Below the pieces are notes generated by a model that did no database searches, was not told where the DNA came from, and saw nothing but the letters and a program-made list of their open reading frames with translations. Made by a program: the position numbers and the translations under genes. Shown here piece by piece: positions 50,179-62,500 of a stretch of 62,500 bases of DNA; position 1 is the stretch's first letter; every line of letters starts with the position of its first letter. The stretch comes from Ichthyophthirius multifiliis. Taxonomy: Eukaryota; Ciliophora; Oligohymenophorea; Hymenostomatida. The stretch spans positions 1 through 62,500 of the forward strand of contig NW_004085893.1 in the NCBI RefSeq assembly GCF_000220395.1, in the 5' to 3' direction.

Positions 50179-51803
50179 TCAATTAATTTTTAATTTTTAT
50201 GAGGACATATTAATATTTAATTAACATTCTTAAATATTTCTTGTATTATAGTTTATATTTAATATTTCTTCATTTTCTAAAAAATAATAATATTTTTAAT
50301 ATAATAAAATTTTCTACCTTAAGTACTATCTTATGTAGCTTTCAATAAAAAGTTTAATTATCGTTTTATAAATTATTTAACATCAATTATTCCTTTTATA
50401 GTTGATTTTATCCCTATACGTAAATTCCTTCAATATCAATATTTTATTGAATTTTTAAATTTTATTAAATTTAAGTTATTGAAAAATATCTTAAACTTTC
50501 TTATTATAATACTAAGAATCAACCTAATTTTAGAAATATGGAACATTATTTGCGCTAATACCAAATTGTTTCAAATATTAATCAGTTATTAAAGGTTTTC
50601 TAATAATCTCTAATTAATTATGGTTATATGTTTCATTCCCAAAAGCTAAACATTTATCTTTATGTTTATCTAAAATAAAAATAGGTGATTACTAATTAAC
50701 ATTATATACATATATAATTTTAGATTATTCCAATTATTCTTTAGAAACATCAAATATATCTAAAGTTTCGATTTTCTAAAAAAAATAGAAACATTATAAA
50801 ATTAATAAAAAAAAAATAATATAAATATAAATATAAAAATATATATATATATATATATATAAAAAAATATTTATCTTTTATAAAATATATAAAAAAAAAT
50901 ATTATATAAATAGTTATATATATTAATAAAAATAAAATACATATAGTAAAATAAAAAATTATTATAAAAAGAAATATATAATATAAAATATTAAATAAAT
51001 ATATAAAAAATATAACTAAAAATTTATTTAAATTTATATCTTATTCTTTTCATATATATTAAAATAGTTATTTGTTTTTTTTTTAATAATTTATTTACTT
51101 TTCTAAATTTATCTTATTAAAAAATAATCGATTAATTTAAATTTTTTCTTTTAAGTTTTTTTATAGAAACACTTTTAATAAAATTAACCCAATATTATTA
51201 AATGTTATCATATTTATTTAGATTTCTTTGTTATTATGTATATCTTAAGTAATCTTATTAATTCAAATTTTTTATTTTTTCTTTTTCTTGGTTAATATTT
51301 AATTTTATTCTACTTCTGATATTTTCTATTTAATTTCTTAAATCTTTCTTAGATTTTTGATTTAAGTTTTATATTAGTTAATTTTAATTCTCTTTTTTTA
51401 CAATTTTCTAAAAAAAAGAAAATTACTTATGTCTTTAAGTTCTGCATGAAGTTTATATAGATTCTTGTTTATTTCTACTAAAATTTTAAAACCATTCAGG
51501 CTTTCCTATTATCGATCTGGGAACTATGTTTCCTTATATATCGAATTTTGGGCTTTATTTTGCATATTTATTATCTAAAGGGTTTTCATTTAGAGCAGTT
51601 GCGAATATATTTTTATTTTTTTATGAATTTTCAAAAGATTAATTAATTTAATCATCTATCTTAAGAAGTGGGCTCTTAACTTTTTTAATTAAATAATATT
51701 TTTTCTTATTTTAATCTGTTTGTTATGTATTTAATACATTTTAAGTTTACAACTAAAATTAGCATTCAGTAACGTTTGTATATGAGTTTAATGGTATTAT
51801 CAT
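50179..51803 (-). CDS. Uncharacterised ciliate protein, IGK-x-(D/E)-WF family member B
   Basis: The start is at 51803 (MIIPLNSYTNVTEC), a 323-nt TA-rich intron at 50776-51098, and the stop at 50181-50179; about 430 residues with a few compensating shifts. Blocks shared with the 24821 gene: FDIQGNIVPRSIIGKPEWF, NLYKLHAELKDISNFL, and NKYDNIQQYWVNFIKS. Unique downstream blocks are TLDIFDVSKEQLEQSKI, ILDKHKDKCLAFGNETYNH and PLITDQYLKQFGISANNVPYF. Both genes start MII and are about 25 kb apart on opposite strands. The protein is helical and soluble. The function is unknown. Confidence 0.62.
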
Positions 51804-52051
51804 TTTTTTATTTTTTTATGATTAAAAATTATTTAAATAAATTATATTAATAAAATAAAAAAGTAACACATATAAATGTATATATAAATATTATTATTAT
51901 TATTTTATTTATTAATATACATAAATTTAAAATTTAATAGTTTTTATTCATATATATATGTATTAATTTTTTATTTTTACATATAAAACAAATTATAATA
52001 TTAATATACAAAATTATAAAAACATATAAAATTTATATTAATTTTATTTTT

Positions 52052-53381
52052 TCATGAATTATGTATTTAAGTTAATTTATCTAAAACATTTCCTTATTAA
52101 TCTCCTTTTTTACAAACATAAATAAAATAATAATTATTTAAATCTTAGTAATCAAATTCAGAGATTTATGTATTAACATATGGTTTAAAGATTTTATATA
52201 CTTTTTTAATAAACCATTTATATTTAGACTAATTTTTTATATATAATAAAAAAAAAAAATTAAAAAAACATTTTCTAAAACTGAAATTCGTCTAGATTCA
52301 TCACCATAAGTAATAACAATATAAACACCATCTTATTTTAATACTCTACTTATTTCAGATAACATCTTAAAGGAATTTTATTTAAAATATTCACCACACT
52401 TAATAATTATTATTTTAAATAATATATATGTAAAACAAACAAATAACAAAAAATTAATATATATATAGTTTATATAAATAATATTTTATTATAAAAAAAT
52501 AAAAAAATGTGTTATATAAATAAAAATATATTAAAATTAAAATAAAATAATGTTTATATTTATAATAAAATAATTATATAAAAAATATTATAAATATATA
52601 ATATATATAAATATATAAATATATATATATATATTTATATATATTTATACATATAAAATATATAATTACTAATATAGCATCTAATGTACCTTTATCAATA
52701 ACACAATCAAACTAATTTTATTCAAATTTATATTTCATTTATCTTACATCACATTAGTGAACTTAATTTTATAACAAAGTAATATTTTATTTTAGAAAAT
52801 AATATTTTTTAAAATATTTATTTCTTAAAAATATTACATTATAATGTATTTTCAAATCCATCAGAATATCTTTCTTTTAAATGATTTATAAGATTATTAG
52901 AATAATCTATATTTTATATTTTATGATAACCTTCAAAATATAATTCTTCGCATAAAACTTATAATAAATATAAATAAATTATTTTATTAAAGATTATGGT
53001 TTTAAAATAAAAATATTATATTTTACGAGATGTTCCACATCCAACATTTAATATTTCAGAATTTTTAGTTATATATTAAGTAATAATATCTTTAATTCCA
53101 TCATAATTTAAATACCAATCAAAAGGTTTTTTATTTCTTTTAATTATATATAATGATTATATATTATACAAATAAATATTTATATAAATTATATATATTT
53201 TATTTATATATATTTATTTATATATTTATATATTTATATATTTATATTTTTTAAAATATTACATTTAATATCTCTTTTCCCAAAATTCTATTTTTCCGTA
53301 ATGAGAAGTATTAAATTTAGGTTTTTCAATTTTATTTTATGTAATATCTTATATTGGTGGATCTTCTATATATTTTATCAT
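52052..53381 (-). CDS. Class I SAM methyltransferase, METTL13/EEF1AKMT4-like
   Basis: Six exons; introns at 53137-53262, 52958-53026, 52762-52837, 52399-52669 and 52229-52269, all in phase; 248 residues with no shift. The family methylates protein substrates such as eEF1A. Landmarks: FNTSHYGKIEFWEKRY, KPFDWYLNYDGIKDII, the SAM-binding motif I SEILNVGCGTSLLCEELYFE, NIDYSNNLINHLKERY, the acidic CDVRQMKYKFEQNQFDCV, the signature VIDKGTLDAI, then SFKMLSEISRVLKQDGVYIV and TYGDESRRI. These match the METTL13 N-terminal-type fold in order. Small exons and introns of 41-271 nt make it the most fragmented gene here. Substrate identity is an inference from family. Confidence 0.93.
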
Positions 53382-53716
53382 TTTATATTTTATATATATA
53401 TATATATTTTTTAATAAATTTTTTATTATTTTTATTTTAATTAAATATTTATTTTTCTGTTAAACTAATATTATTATTTTTTATTTATAAATTTAAAGAA
53501 AAAATAAATTTTAATAAATATTAAATTTAGTATTATATAATACTTAGATTTTTTATTTAAAAAAAGAGTATATAATTAATTTATTTTAAAAATTAAATTA
53601 AAGATTTAATAATTAAAAATATATTATAATATATTTTTAATTATACAAAATATTAAATTATAAATTTTTATATTACAATCTTATATATTTCTTCCTTCAT
53701 TCATCACTTTGTTATT
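53382..53716. other. AT-rich spacer
   Basis: About 335 bases of A/T with a short TA tract at 53390-53408, upstream of the methyltransferase. No gene seen. Confidence 0.5.
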
Positions 53717-54193
53717 TCAATTAAAACTATTTTTTGTAATAAATTTGATTTATAGCCTATAAATCGCTATCCTATTCTATTTTTATTAAGGAAGAGGTTC
53801 ATATTATTTTTTTATAAATCTTTAATTAATTTAGATATATTTCACAATTTTATTTTTTTATTTTTTATTTTTTCTTTTTTTAAAATAAAGAAGAAATTTT
53901 GGCTTTTTTTTTTCTTAAAATTTTTCGGAAAATACTTTCCTTGTTTTTCTCATAAAATCTAAAAGAAATTTTACAAAAACAAACGAATTATAATATATCA
54001 GAAATCTTCGAAAATTCCATCTCGTTCATATAATAAAATCTTTATATCAATAATTATCTAAAGAGAAAACTATAATTACGATAAATCTTAGGAAATTATA
54101 AAGCAATGTTAGGTATTATTATTTATAAAAATTACTCTTTATATCATAATAATATTTTAAGTTTCTAAAAAATAAATATAATTCGTATTTCAT
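53717..54193 (-). CDS. Short unknown basic protein
   Basis: ATG 54193-54191 gives MKYELYLFFRNLKYYYDIKS. After one shift near 54105 the reading continues NIALQFPKIYRNYSFLF, MNEMEFSKISDILQFVCFCK and ESIFRKILRKKKPKFLLYFK to TGA 53719-53717. About 158 residues, aromatic and then strongly basic. The composition differs from the flanking spacers, which supports a gene, but nothing identifies a family. Confidence 0.35.
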
Positions 54194-54667
54194 ACACTAC
54201 TCTTTAATGATTTTATTAAGTTTATATATAAAATATATAAAAAAAAACATATTAATATAATAAAAAATATGGCATATTGTTATAAAAAATAATTAATTAA
54301 TTATTGTTTTATCATTTTTATTTAAATTGAAAATATAAAATATTTATACATATAACTTTTTATTTATTATCGCTTGTATATAAATTACCTAATAAAATAT
54401 TTTTTATATACAATTTAAAATTTATAGTAAAAATATATGGACTTCTCTCATTTATTGGAAAAATGTTGTTTTTATTTTTAAAAAATAAAATATCAATATA
54501 GTAAAATAATAAAGAAAATATTTTTTAAATATTATTCCATTTATAGTTTTTTTTTTTGTATTTTACTTTTACAAAAATGATATATAATTTTGTTATAAAA
54601 AAGAATTCTATTTAATTTTGTAAATATATATTTAAAAAAAAAAAAATTAATATTATTATAATTTATT
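54194..54667. other. AT-rich spacer
   Basis: About 470 bases without a coding signal, between two leftward genes. It should contain the promoter of the short basic protein gene. Confidence 0.45.
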
Positions 54668-55018
54668 TCAAATAATAAAAATAAACAAAAAAAACACGAA
54701 AAATTTAATAATAAATCCATTACATTATTTAACACAATTCAAATACTTCTTAAATATATCACTAGCTTCTTATTTTTAACAAGAAACTACACATTCAACT
54801 GCCGATTTCTTATAATAAAATTCTTATACACTTCTATTACATAAACTCGATTTAGATTAACAAGTTGTGAATTCTTTCATTTCATTAAAACATGATTCTC
54901 CTTAATCTTGACAAATTCTTAATTAATCCGAACATTTATCTTAGAGACAATTTTAGAATTCTTTTTTCATTTAAGATTAAATATAAACAAATAATAAACA
55001 ATATATTAAAAATTTCAT
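54668..55018 (-). CDS. Small secreted Cys-rich protein, probably GPI-anchored
   Basis: A clean 116-residue frame from ATG 55018-55016 to TGA 54670-54668. The N-terminus MKFLIYCLLFVYIQSQ is a signal peptide. The mature part has ten Cys (NCLQDKCSDQLRIC, GESC, TTC, LC, VECVVSC, LNCVKQC). It ends CNGFIIKFFVFFLFIFII, a short Asn-Gly followed by an unbroken hydrophobic tail, the form of a GPI-attachment signal. A surface location is therefore likely. A second in-frame ATG at 54970 would lose the signal peptide, so the upstream start is preferred. No named family is recognised; it is much smaller than ciliate immobilisation antigens. Confidence 0.75.
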
Positions 55019-55108
55019 TTTTATTTTTTTTTTTTTTTTAAAAAAAATAATAAAAAAAATAAAAAAATATATAATTAATTAAAACTAATTATATAATATT
55101 AAAAAAAA
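55019..55108. promoter_or_regulatory. Very short divergent promoter interval
   Basis: Only 90 bases separate the start codons of the leftward Cys-rich gene and rightward VPS13. The interval is A/T with T13 and A9-type runs. Both promoters and 5' leaders must fit here or overlap the genes. Confidence 0.5.
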
Positions 55109-58100
55109 ATGTTTGAATCTATTCTCGAAAAAATACTAAGTAATTATTTCGGTTAATTTTTAACAGGATTTGATCAAAATAATCTACATTTAGGAGTATG
55201 GAAAGGCGATATAAAAATCGAAAATGTTAAAATTCGTTATGATTTATTTGATTCTTTTGAATTTCCTATAAAAATAAATTATTCTAGTATTGGAAGTTTA
55301 ATTATTAAAATTCCTTGGACTAAATTATATTCTAATCCTGTATAAGTTATTCTAGAAGATGTTTTTTTATTAGTTGAACCTATAGAAGAGTCTTAATGGA
55401 ATTATTATGATGAAAAAGCTTATGCTAGGAAATTATTAATTATATAGAATTATATTAAAATATGTTTAGAAAAATTCGTTTAATAAAATGAAAATGAAGA
55501 AAATATAGAAAAAGAAGAAAATTTATAAGATGAATAATAAAATAATAATAAAGTATAAAAATAAGAAAAAAGTACTTATATGAGTAGATTAACTTAAAAA
55601 ATTATTGACAATTTCGAATTAACTATAAAAAAAATTCACTTTAGAGTTGAAAATAAAAAATAAGGATATTCATGGGGTAAAATATTTATATATTATAATA
55701 TATTGTAATACATTTATATATATTTATATTTGTTATATAAGGTATATTACTTTAAGAAATTGTATTTTTTACATGTGATGAAAAATGTGTATTTTTATAT
55801 ATTTATATTAGTATATATTTATATATATATACATATATATATATGCTCTATTTTTGTATGTTAGGACAAAAAATATTATGATGATAGTTAAAAAATAGAT
55901 GATAAAATTCGAAAATTAGGAAAAATAACAAACTTATAATTATATTGGAATGATGAAGAAAATGATTTTATATACTAAGATTAAAGAAAAGACACTTTAT
56001 CTTAATTAATGTTATCTAATATTTTTACAAATAAAAATCCTACAAAATAAATAATTAATTTGAGCTTAAATATATACATAAATTAAAATATAAAAATTAA
56101 AGAAACTTAAGTAAATATCGAATTGGAAAAAATAGAAATAAATTTTAAAGAAAGATAAGTAGTTTAAATACTAAAATAATTAGAGAATATATCTTTATAT
56201 AGAAAAAATTTATGGATGGCTTAATAATAAAATTAAGAAAATAATTTTTAATTATAATAAGATTTTTAATATAATGAAGAATAAAAAAATTTATTTATTT
56301 AAATTATGTCTAATTTCCAAAATTCAAAATAATAAAAATAAATATATTAAATATTAAAAGAAGTACTTTTTTTTTTTTTTTTTTTTTTTCATATATAAAA
56401 TTAAATAACTATATATAAAAAAGTATAATTATGAAATATTATTTGAATGGGCAAGAGAATGTGCTAAATTATAATTAAAAGAAGAAAAAATAATACAAGA
56501 ATTAAAAAAAAAAAGAGAAAAAAAATGGTTTTTTTAAAGAGGAAAAGAAGCAATTTCAGAATAAGAAATTGAAGAAATAACTCGAAAAATAGAAGAAAAA
56601 TTCGAAAAGGAAGATTTTTTTTTTTAAAAAAAAACAACAAAAAATTTTCAGATAATTTAGTTCTTGAAAAAAAATATGAAAAAGCTTTAAATTTTAATTT
56701 ATATTTAAAAAATTTATAAATTATTCTAGAAGAAAAAAATAATTAAAATTATAACCTAGAATTGTAAAATATCACTTTCTTTTTAAAAAAAGATATCTTT
56801 TAAGATAGTTTTAGCTTCGAATTGGGTAAAATAGAGGTTTTTACACAATAGAGAATAAAAATAATATATAAAAATACATTTAAAGATGAAGAAATATAAG
56901 AAAGAAATTCTTCATTTATTGAAAAAAGGCCCGAAGAAATATAAAAAAAGAAGAAATATATATACAATAAGGAAAAATAGGTATAGGAATTCTTAAAGAT
57001 ATAAATTGACACTAAAAAAAATATATAAGTAATAGATATTAATATGAACAACCTAAAGATAATATACGAAAAAGATTTTTTGGAAAATATCCGTAAATTT
57101 TTCGAGCTAAAAAATGACGAAGAATTTTTAAAGTCTTCTACTTGGGAAAAGATCGAATTAATATAGGATTAAACATAAAATAATTTTTAAAAAATATATA
57201 AAAAAACTCATATTTTATTCACTGTTTAAATCCTCAATTTTTCCCTAAATTTTCCCTTTTAAAATTCCCATAAAGAAAAATGGAAATTTAAACTATAAAA
57301 AATACTTGTCGAAAATTAATAGAAAAATAACTCAATATAACACTAAATTTCATTCGAAAATATTCACTTTTATTACCGAAATCTACATATATTTAATTAT
57401 TTTTTAAAAGATTATCAATTTTAATTAGAAATAAATACTTCTTTTGCCAAAAAAACACTCAAAATTTTACTAAGTTCTATAAATATAACGCTTTAAGACT
57501 CTTTTTTCCCGTAAATAAAACGTTTTATTGAACTCTTATAGTTAAAAAAAACCGCAAACAGTAAAAAAAGGAAAAAATAATCAAAAAATGCGAAAAAAAG
57601 GGATTTCTACATTTAAAAGAACAATTTGAATGGGTTGAATACTTCGCAGTATTTTCAGGGGGCTATATTTACCTATATGAAGATGAAGAAATGTTAAAAA
57701 GTGAGATTATAAGGTAGATTTATATAAAAAATTCATTAATTTTGGAAAAAAAAGAGAAAGAATTAGAAGAAATTTAACCTTTTTAGTTTTGTATAAAAAA
57801 TAGGTACGAAAAAGTTGTTTTTGCATTCGAAAACGAATAAGAAATGAAAAATTGGCTTTAAAAAATAAGCTAAAAAATCGAATAATACGCTACTTTAGAA
57901 GAATTATTAAAAATTTAAGAAAAAAAAGAAGAAAAATAATAATAATATACTAAAAATACTACTTTTGATTAAAAAAATAAGCCTTTTTTGAAAATAACTG
58001 CTTTTATGGAAAATTTTTCCTTTAAATTTAAAAAAACGAAGTCTTTATAAGAAAATCCTTTTCATTTTTAACTTTTTTTAAATAATTTTAATTATAAAAA

Positions 58101-61100
58101 GTCCTTATTTTAATTTTAAAATGAATCTTTTTTGGAATTTTAGTCTTTTTAAATAATAGACGGGGTCCATAAATTTCAAAACGAGATTTTTCAGCAGTTT
58201 TTATTGATTGAAAAAGGTAGTTTATACCTAAATAGGCTAAAAAAAAATAAGGAAATTTCAAAAGCACATTTCGAAGTGTTTTTTAAATGCGAAAATTTAA
58301 ATCTAAACTGGAAACCAGACACTTATATAGAAATAATAAAATTTATTTATCAAAAAATAAAAAAGTAAAAATTCCTTATTTAACAATTTTAAGAAAAAGA
58401 AGATGAAAAAGACACTTTTTTACAAAAAATCTTAAAAAAAGCCCAAGAAGAAAACAAAGAAAAAAAAATATCCTTTTAAAATTCCCAAAAAACAGTTCTA
58501 GATAAAAAGTGCATTTTTTAAGATTTTCAAAATGCCCAAAAAAGCTCCCGATGTTCCCAATTATTGACCAAAATGGTATTTTCCATATAAAATTTAGATA
58601 TTTTATGCTTTCATAGGACTTCTAATTAATAAGTCTTTAAAATTAACGGAAATTCCTTATAAAATACTGTCTATAAAACTTCCGAAGCACTCTTTATAGA
58701 CGGAAAAATTCTCGATATTTCCATTTACGATTAAACAGGCTACCCTAAAAATGAAAAACCTTATATACTTATAGGAAAATAAAAAGACTAGTAATAATAA
58801 GATAATAATATATGTATATATAAATGGTCAACATACAAAGATTAAAATATATATAATAAAGACTAAATTACTTCATTTCTTTACCTAGAATTTAATAATA
58901 TAGAAGCTTTATATTAAAATTAACCTATATTAAGAATAATTAACTATATAACTTATTATTTAATCTTTATATTTATCCAACCCTAATCTATAGTGATGAA
59001 CGATGATTTTTTATAGTAAAGAATATTAAATAGACAAAAAGCTAAAGTGAAATAAGTTTACGGAAATAAACTTGATCTTTTAAAATAATTACTTTTTCCA
59101 ACTTTTATTGATTTTGGTATATTTTTAAATAACACAATTTTAAAAATAAAACCTTTTGCATATTTTAGGGAATATTTTTAACTAAATATCTCCAAAATAG
59201 ATATTTTAAATGAAAATATTATCTCCAATAAACGTTTTACTTAAGATTTTTCCCATTTATTTGACCTATATGAGGAAAACTGGTTAATAAACTGTTATTA
59301 ATTAACAATAGAATATATAAAAGAAGACGAAAAAATAAATACTTTAATAAGTTCCTAAACTTAATATTTCCTAAAGTGGAACCGTTTGAATTTTTTCCCA
59401 AGTATATAGTTTATATTCCCTGAAAAAATACACTCAAAAATAGACTCTTCATTTAAAATTAACAGTCTTCTATACCCTTTAAAATTAAAACTACTAAGAA
59501 AACAATACGTACATATAATAAGAATGTGTATTCATAATTTTACATATGGAGATTAAAAAGACCACCTTTATTATCATAATTATGATATCTAAGATTATAT
59601 TAAACCTACCTAATTAGTCTTTTTATTAGATTTTCCAAAGGTAGATCTATATCCAGTATTAAATGAGGAACCTTAGTGTAAACTTATGTTATAAAATATG
59701 AGATTAGAGTGGATTAAAAATACTGATTCTACTATTTCTATAGGCTTATGGGCTTAAAAAATAAAACTTTGCGCTTTTGAGAAGTTTAATGATTCGATAA
59801 TTGAAAAAATTATTTTAGGCGAAAATATAAACGAAATTTAAACAAGGGAAGAAATTAAAGTCTTAAATAATATATAATAAGAAAACGATATATATATAAA
59901 ATATACTTTTGATAATCATTTCGAAAAAACAGACTCATAGTTTCTTTATTGGTAAACTATAGACATAAATGGGGATAAAAACATGCATTTAGAATTCCAA
60001 AAAATAAAAATCTTCCTCAAATTAGATATTATATGGGAAATTGTACAATGGTAATTTCTCGAAGATGACTGTTGGCCTAAATACGAGGAATTTTTCGAAA
60101 TATGTAGGATAGTTTTCGTTTTAAAAATTAAATAATCACATATAATATTCCCTAATTAAAGCTTTAAATATACTTTAGTATCTAAAGGAGATCTTTAATT
60201 TATCCATATGAGACAAAGGACACTTTAAATAGATGATTTTAAATAAAAAATAAAATAGAATATAATCGATAATTAATATTTGGCTGATTTAGGTGATTTT
60301 TTTTCCTAATAAATAATTTTAAAAAGCTTCGAAATATTCACTTGTGACCAGCTTTTTTTAGATAAGAAAAAATTCAATCTAATCCTTAAAAAAAGCCTAC
60401 TTTTACCAACTGACTTTTCATTTAAAATTAGTAAAGAATTATAATTTCAAATACCTTCTTTGGAAGTTTTTTATAATACAAAATACAATTTTTCCCTAGA
60501 TAAAACTGCCCTCAAAATCTCTTATAAAGATATCGTTTTATTGTAAAAAACTTACAAGTTTTAAACAGAATTAATGAAGGATTTTCCCTCAAATACTACT
60601 AATGATACTCCTCTAAAACTTCCTGAATAAAGTATATTCGACATAGTCTTACATGGAGTACATATATATATAATAGATGATCTATAAGTACCTGTTTTTG
60701 AACTTTTTATAGATAATAGTTAATTCGTTAAGAATAATATTTTGACAAAATCAATACTATCTACCATAATCCGCTTCTAGGTAAACTTCTATAACCCCGT
60801 AACTGGAAAATGGGAGCCTATAATTGAACATACAGGTTTAGATTTAGATTTATCACTTAATAACTTCGCAAATCCTCACAAATATTGCATTTTGGAATTA
60901 AATCCTACTTGTGAATCCATAAACATTAATTTATGTAAAGAATTGTTTTCCATATTAAAATACACGCAAAATTCTTGGAAAAATGAGCAATATATTCTTG
61001 AAAAAATAGAAGATAAGAGAAACTTAAAAAGAAAACAAACATAAGTCTTAGAAAATATAGAAGAAAATAATGAAAATTAAAACGAATAAAATCAATTTAA

Positions 61101-61900
61101 TTAAAAAAAAAATAAAGGAAGAGTATCAACTAGAATATTTAATATCAAAGATTCACAAGAAAATCAATAAGAAGACTACCTAGAATATGTATCTCCCTAT
61201 ACTATAAGAAACGAGTTAGGCTATATGATAGAAATAGAGTCTGATTTTCCTGATTTTAGAGGTTTTTTGAGAAAATATAATGTTCCTAATGAAGAAGAAG
61301 TCAATTTTTAAGTAGAAAACGAGTACGAAAGTATGTTTTTTATAAGAAATACAAGCCATTATGATAAAAAAACGTTTTCTGTTTTCATTTTACACCCTTA
61401 ATGTAAATTTCAAAGTTTAAAAGGAATAGATTTAGATGCGATTGATAAAAAAATTGTAATTATTTAGTTATATAATAATTATTATAATTATTTAATTATT
61501 TAAAAATTTAGTATTATATAAATTATAGTGATTCTTAAAATAATAATAATTCTTTATATAAATATGATTAATAATTGTAAATAGTAGTCGAAGTTATGCC
61601 TTAAGAAGCAAGAAAAATAATAATTTTAAGATCTTCAATATTTTTAGTTAATAAATTAGATACATCATTATATATAAAACTTTAATAAGAATAAGAAAAA
61701 AGTGTTTTTTAATATAAATAAAAATAAATATTAAAATAAGAATTAAAATTATTATAGCCTAGTTAAAAATATTATATACCTTTTGATAAAATTTAATTTT
61801 GCCTATAATTTAAATTTGCTAATAATACAAGCATTTAAAAGGATGAAAAAGTAGAAAATAATAATTAAACATTATAATATAATAAAAGGTATAAAAAAAT

Positions 61901-61968
<68 letters not shown>

Positions 61969-62500
61969 TAGTTGGTCGTAATATATTTTTTTGAAAGATT
62001 TATAAAACAATATTAATTAAATTGAATACTAGGAAATAAATCATAGTTTTGATAAAATTACTATTATTAAAATCGAAAAAGAATTGAAATTATAGGGTAT
62101 TGATTTATTTACTATTTCTTTAGAACCAACTGTTATTATAAAAAATCGTTTGCCTTTTAAATTTGATTATAAAATTTTTATTGAATAAATTGGAAATAAT
62201 AATTGTTAAAATTAAGTTGAAGGCACATTAAACAACTAATAGGAAATACAATTACATAATATAAATTCAAAAAACCTTGTTTATATTTAAGGTTTATAAT
62301 TTTATAAATTAAAATATACTTATTTTAACATTAAAAATAATATAGTTTAAATATAAGGATTTAAATTAAGCTAAAAATAAATTTTATAAAATTTCGGAAT
62401 TTATTAATAAAATTGGCTTTAGAAAATACAAATAGAAGATTATGAAAATCGAATACAATTCCTCGAAATATAAATATAAGAGGAATCTTTTGCAATTAGA
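55109..62500 (+). CDS. VPS13: VPS13 lipid-transfer protein, 5' portion (runs off the right edge)
   Basis: Starts MFESILEKILSNYFGQFLTG, the chorein N-domain, then GVWKGDIKIENVKIR and IGSLIIKIPWTKLYSNPVQV, very close to VPS13 of other eukaryotes. VPS13 is a rod-shaped bridge moving phospholipids between membranes at contact sites. Introns include 55677-55741, 55789-55864 and 61889-61971. Further landmarks: YSWGILLQEIVFFTCDEK, YEILFEWARECAKLQLKEEK, a PH domain at about 57590-57890 (KGFLHLKEQFEWVEYFAVF, GGYIYLYEDEE, VVFAFENEQEMKNWL), the long beta-groove region, and near the right edge the start of the SHR-BD/VAB repeats (TISLEPTVIIKNRLPFKF). About 2,400 codons are present and the C-terminus is missing. 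A few A/T-run shifts occur (for example near 56620-56640). Confidence 0.94.
61905..61953. repeat. (TA)24 tract in a VPS13 intron
   Basis: It fills most of the 83-nt intron 61889-61971. Removing this intron joins two protein-like segments in frame (…LQYNK and SWSQYIFLKDL). Confidence 0.9.

Overview
The window looks like macronuclear DNA of an oligohymenophorean ciliate. Base composition is extremely AT-rich. Every convincing protein is open only if TAA and TAG are read as glutamine and TGA is the sole stop. Introns are short, AT-rich GT-AG introns, many filled with (TA)n. The strong AT bias, together with cilium, PAS-receptor and cysteine-rich surface-type genes, fits Ichthyophthirius multifiliis or a close relative; the species is an inference. 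A standard-code gene caller would miss essentially all genes here.

Layout: a RING-PHD protein 3' end (1-362, +); two divergently oriented kinesin-like genes with eroded P-loops (667-3789, - and 5594-8060, +); IFT54 (8192-9624, -); a gene-poor 3.3 kb; a cyclin (12971-14753, +); a small unknown (-); a Rab GTPase (17002-17631, +); a YheT/ABHD-type hydrolase (+); the DDX6/Dhh1 RNA helicase (-); a six-helix hybrid histidine kinase (21781-24456, -); an uncharacterised protein (24821-26514, +); a large PAS multi-pass membrane protein (28651-34142, +); a small unknown (+); a centrin (-); an ABHD11-type hydrolase (-); a possible secreted protein (+); a RING-H2 ubiquitin ligase (+); an unknown helical protein (-); a coiled-coil Cys/His-rich protein (+); a small membrane protein (+); mitochondrial DLST (46367-48045, -); a second member of the 24.8 kb family (50179-51803, -); a six-exon METTL13-like methyltransferase (-); a short unknown (-); a small secreted Cys-rich, probably GPI-anchored protein (-); and the 5' 7.4 kb of VPS13 with an internal PH domain (55109 to the right edge, +).

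The genes do not form a pathway cluster, and most have their own spacer. A ciliary/cytoskeletal theme (kinesin-like pair, IFT54, centrin) and a sensing theme (hybrid histidine kinase, PAS membrane protein) recur, mixed with housekeeping functions (RNA decay helicase, TCA-cycle E2, lipid transfer, Rab traffic).

Quality note: several genes, especially at 0-16 kb, need single-base shifts at A/T homopolymers to stay open, whereas the Rab, both hydrolases, histidine kinase, centrin and methyltransferase are clean. I read most shifts as base-calling errors, but decay of some genes is not excluded.
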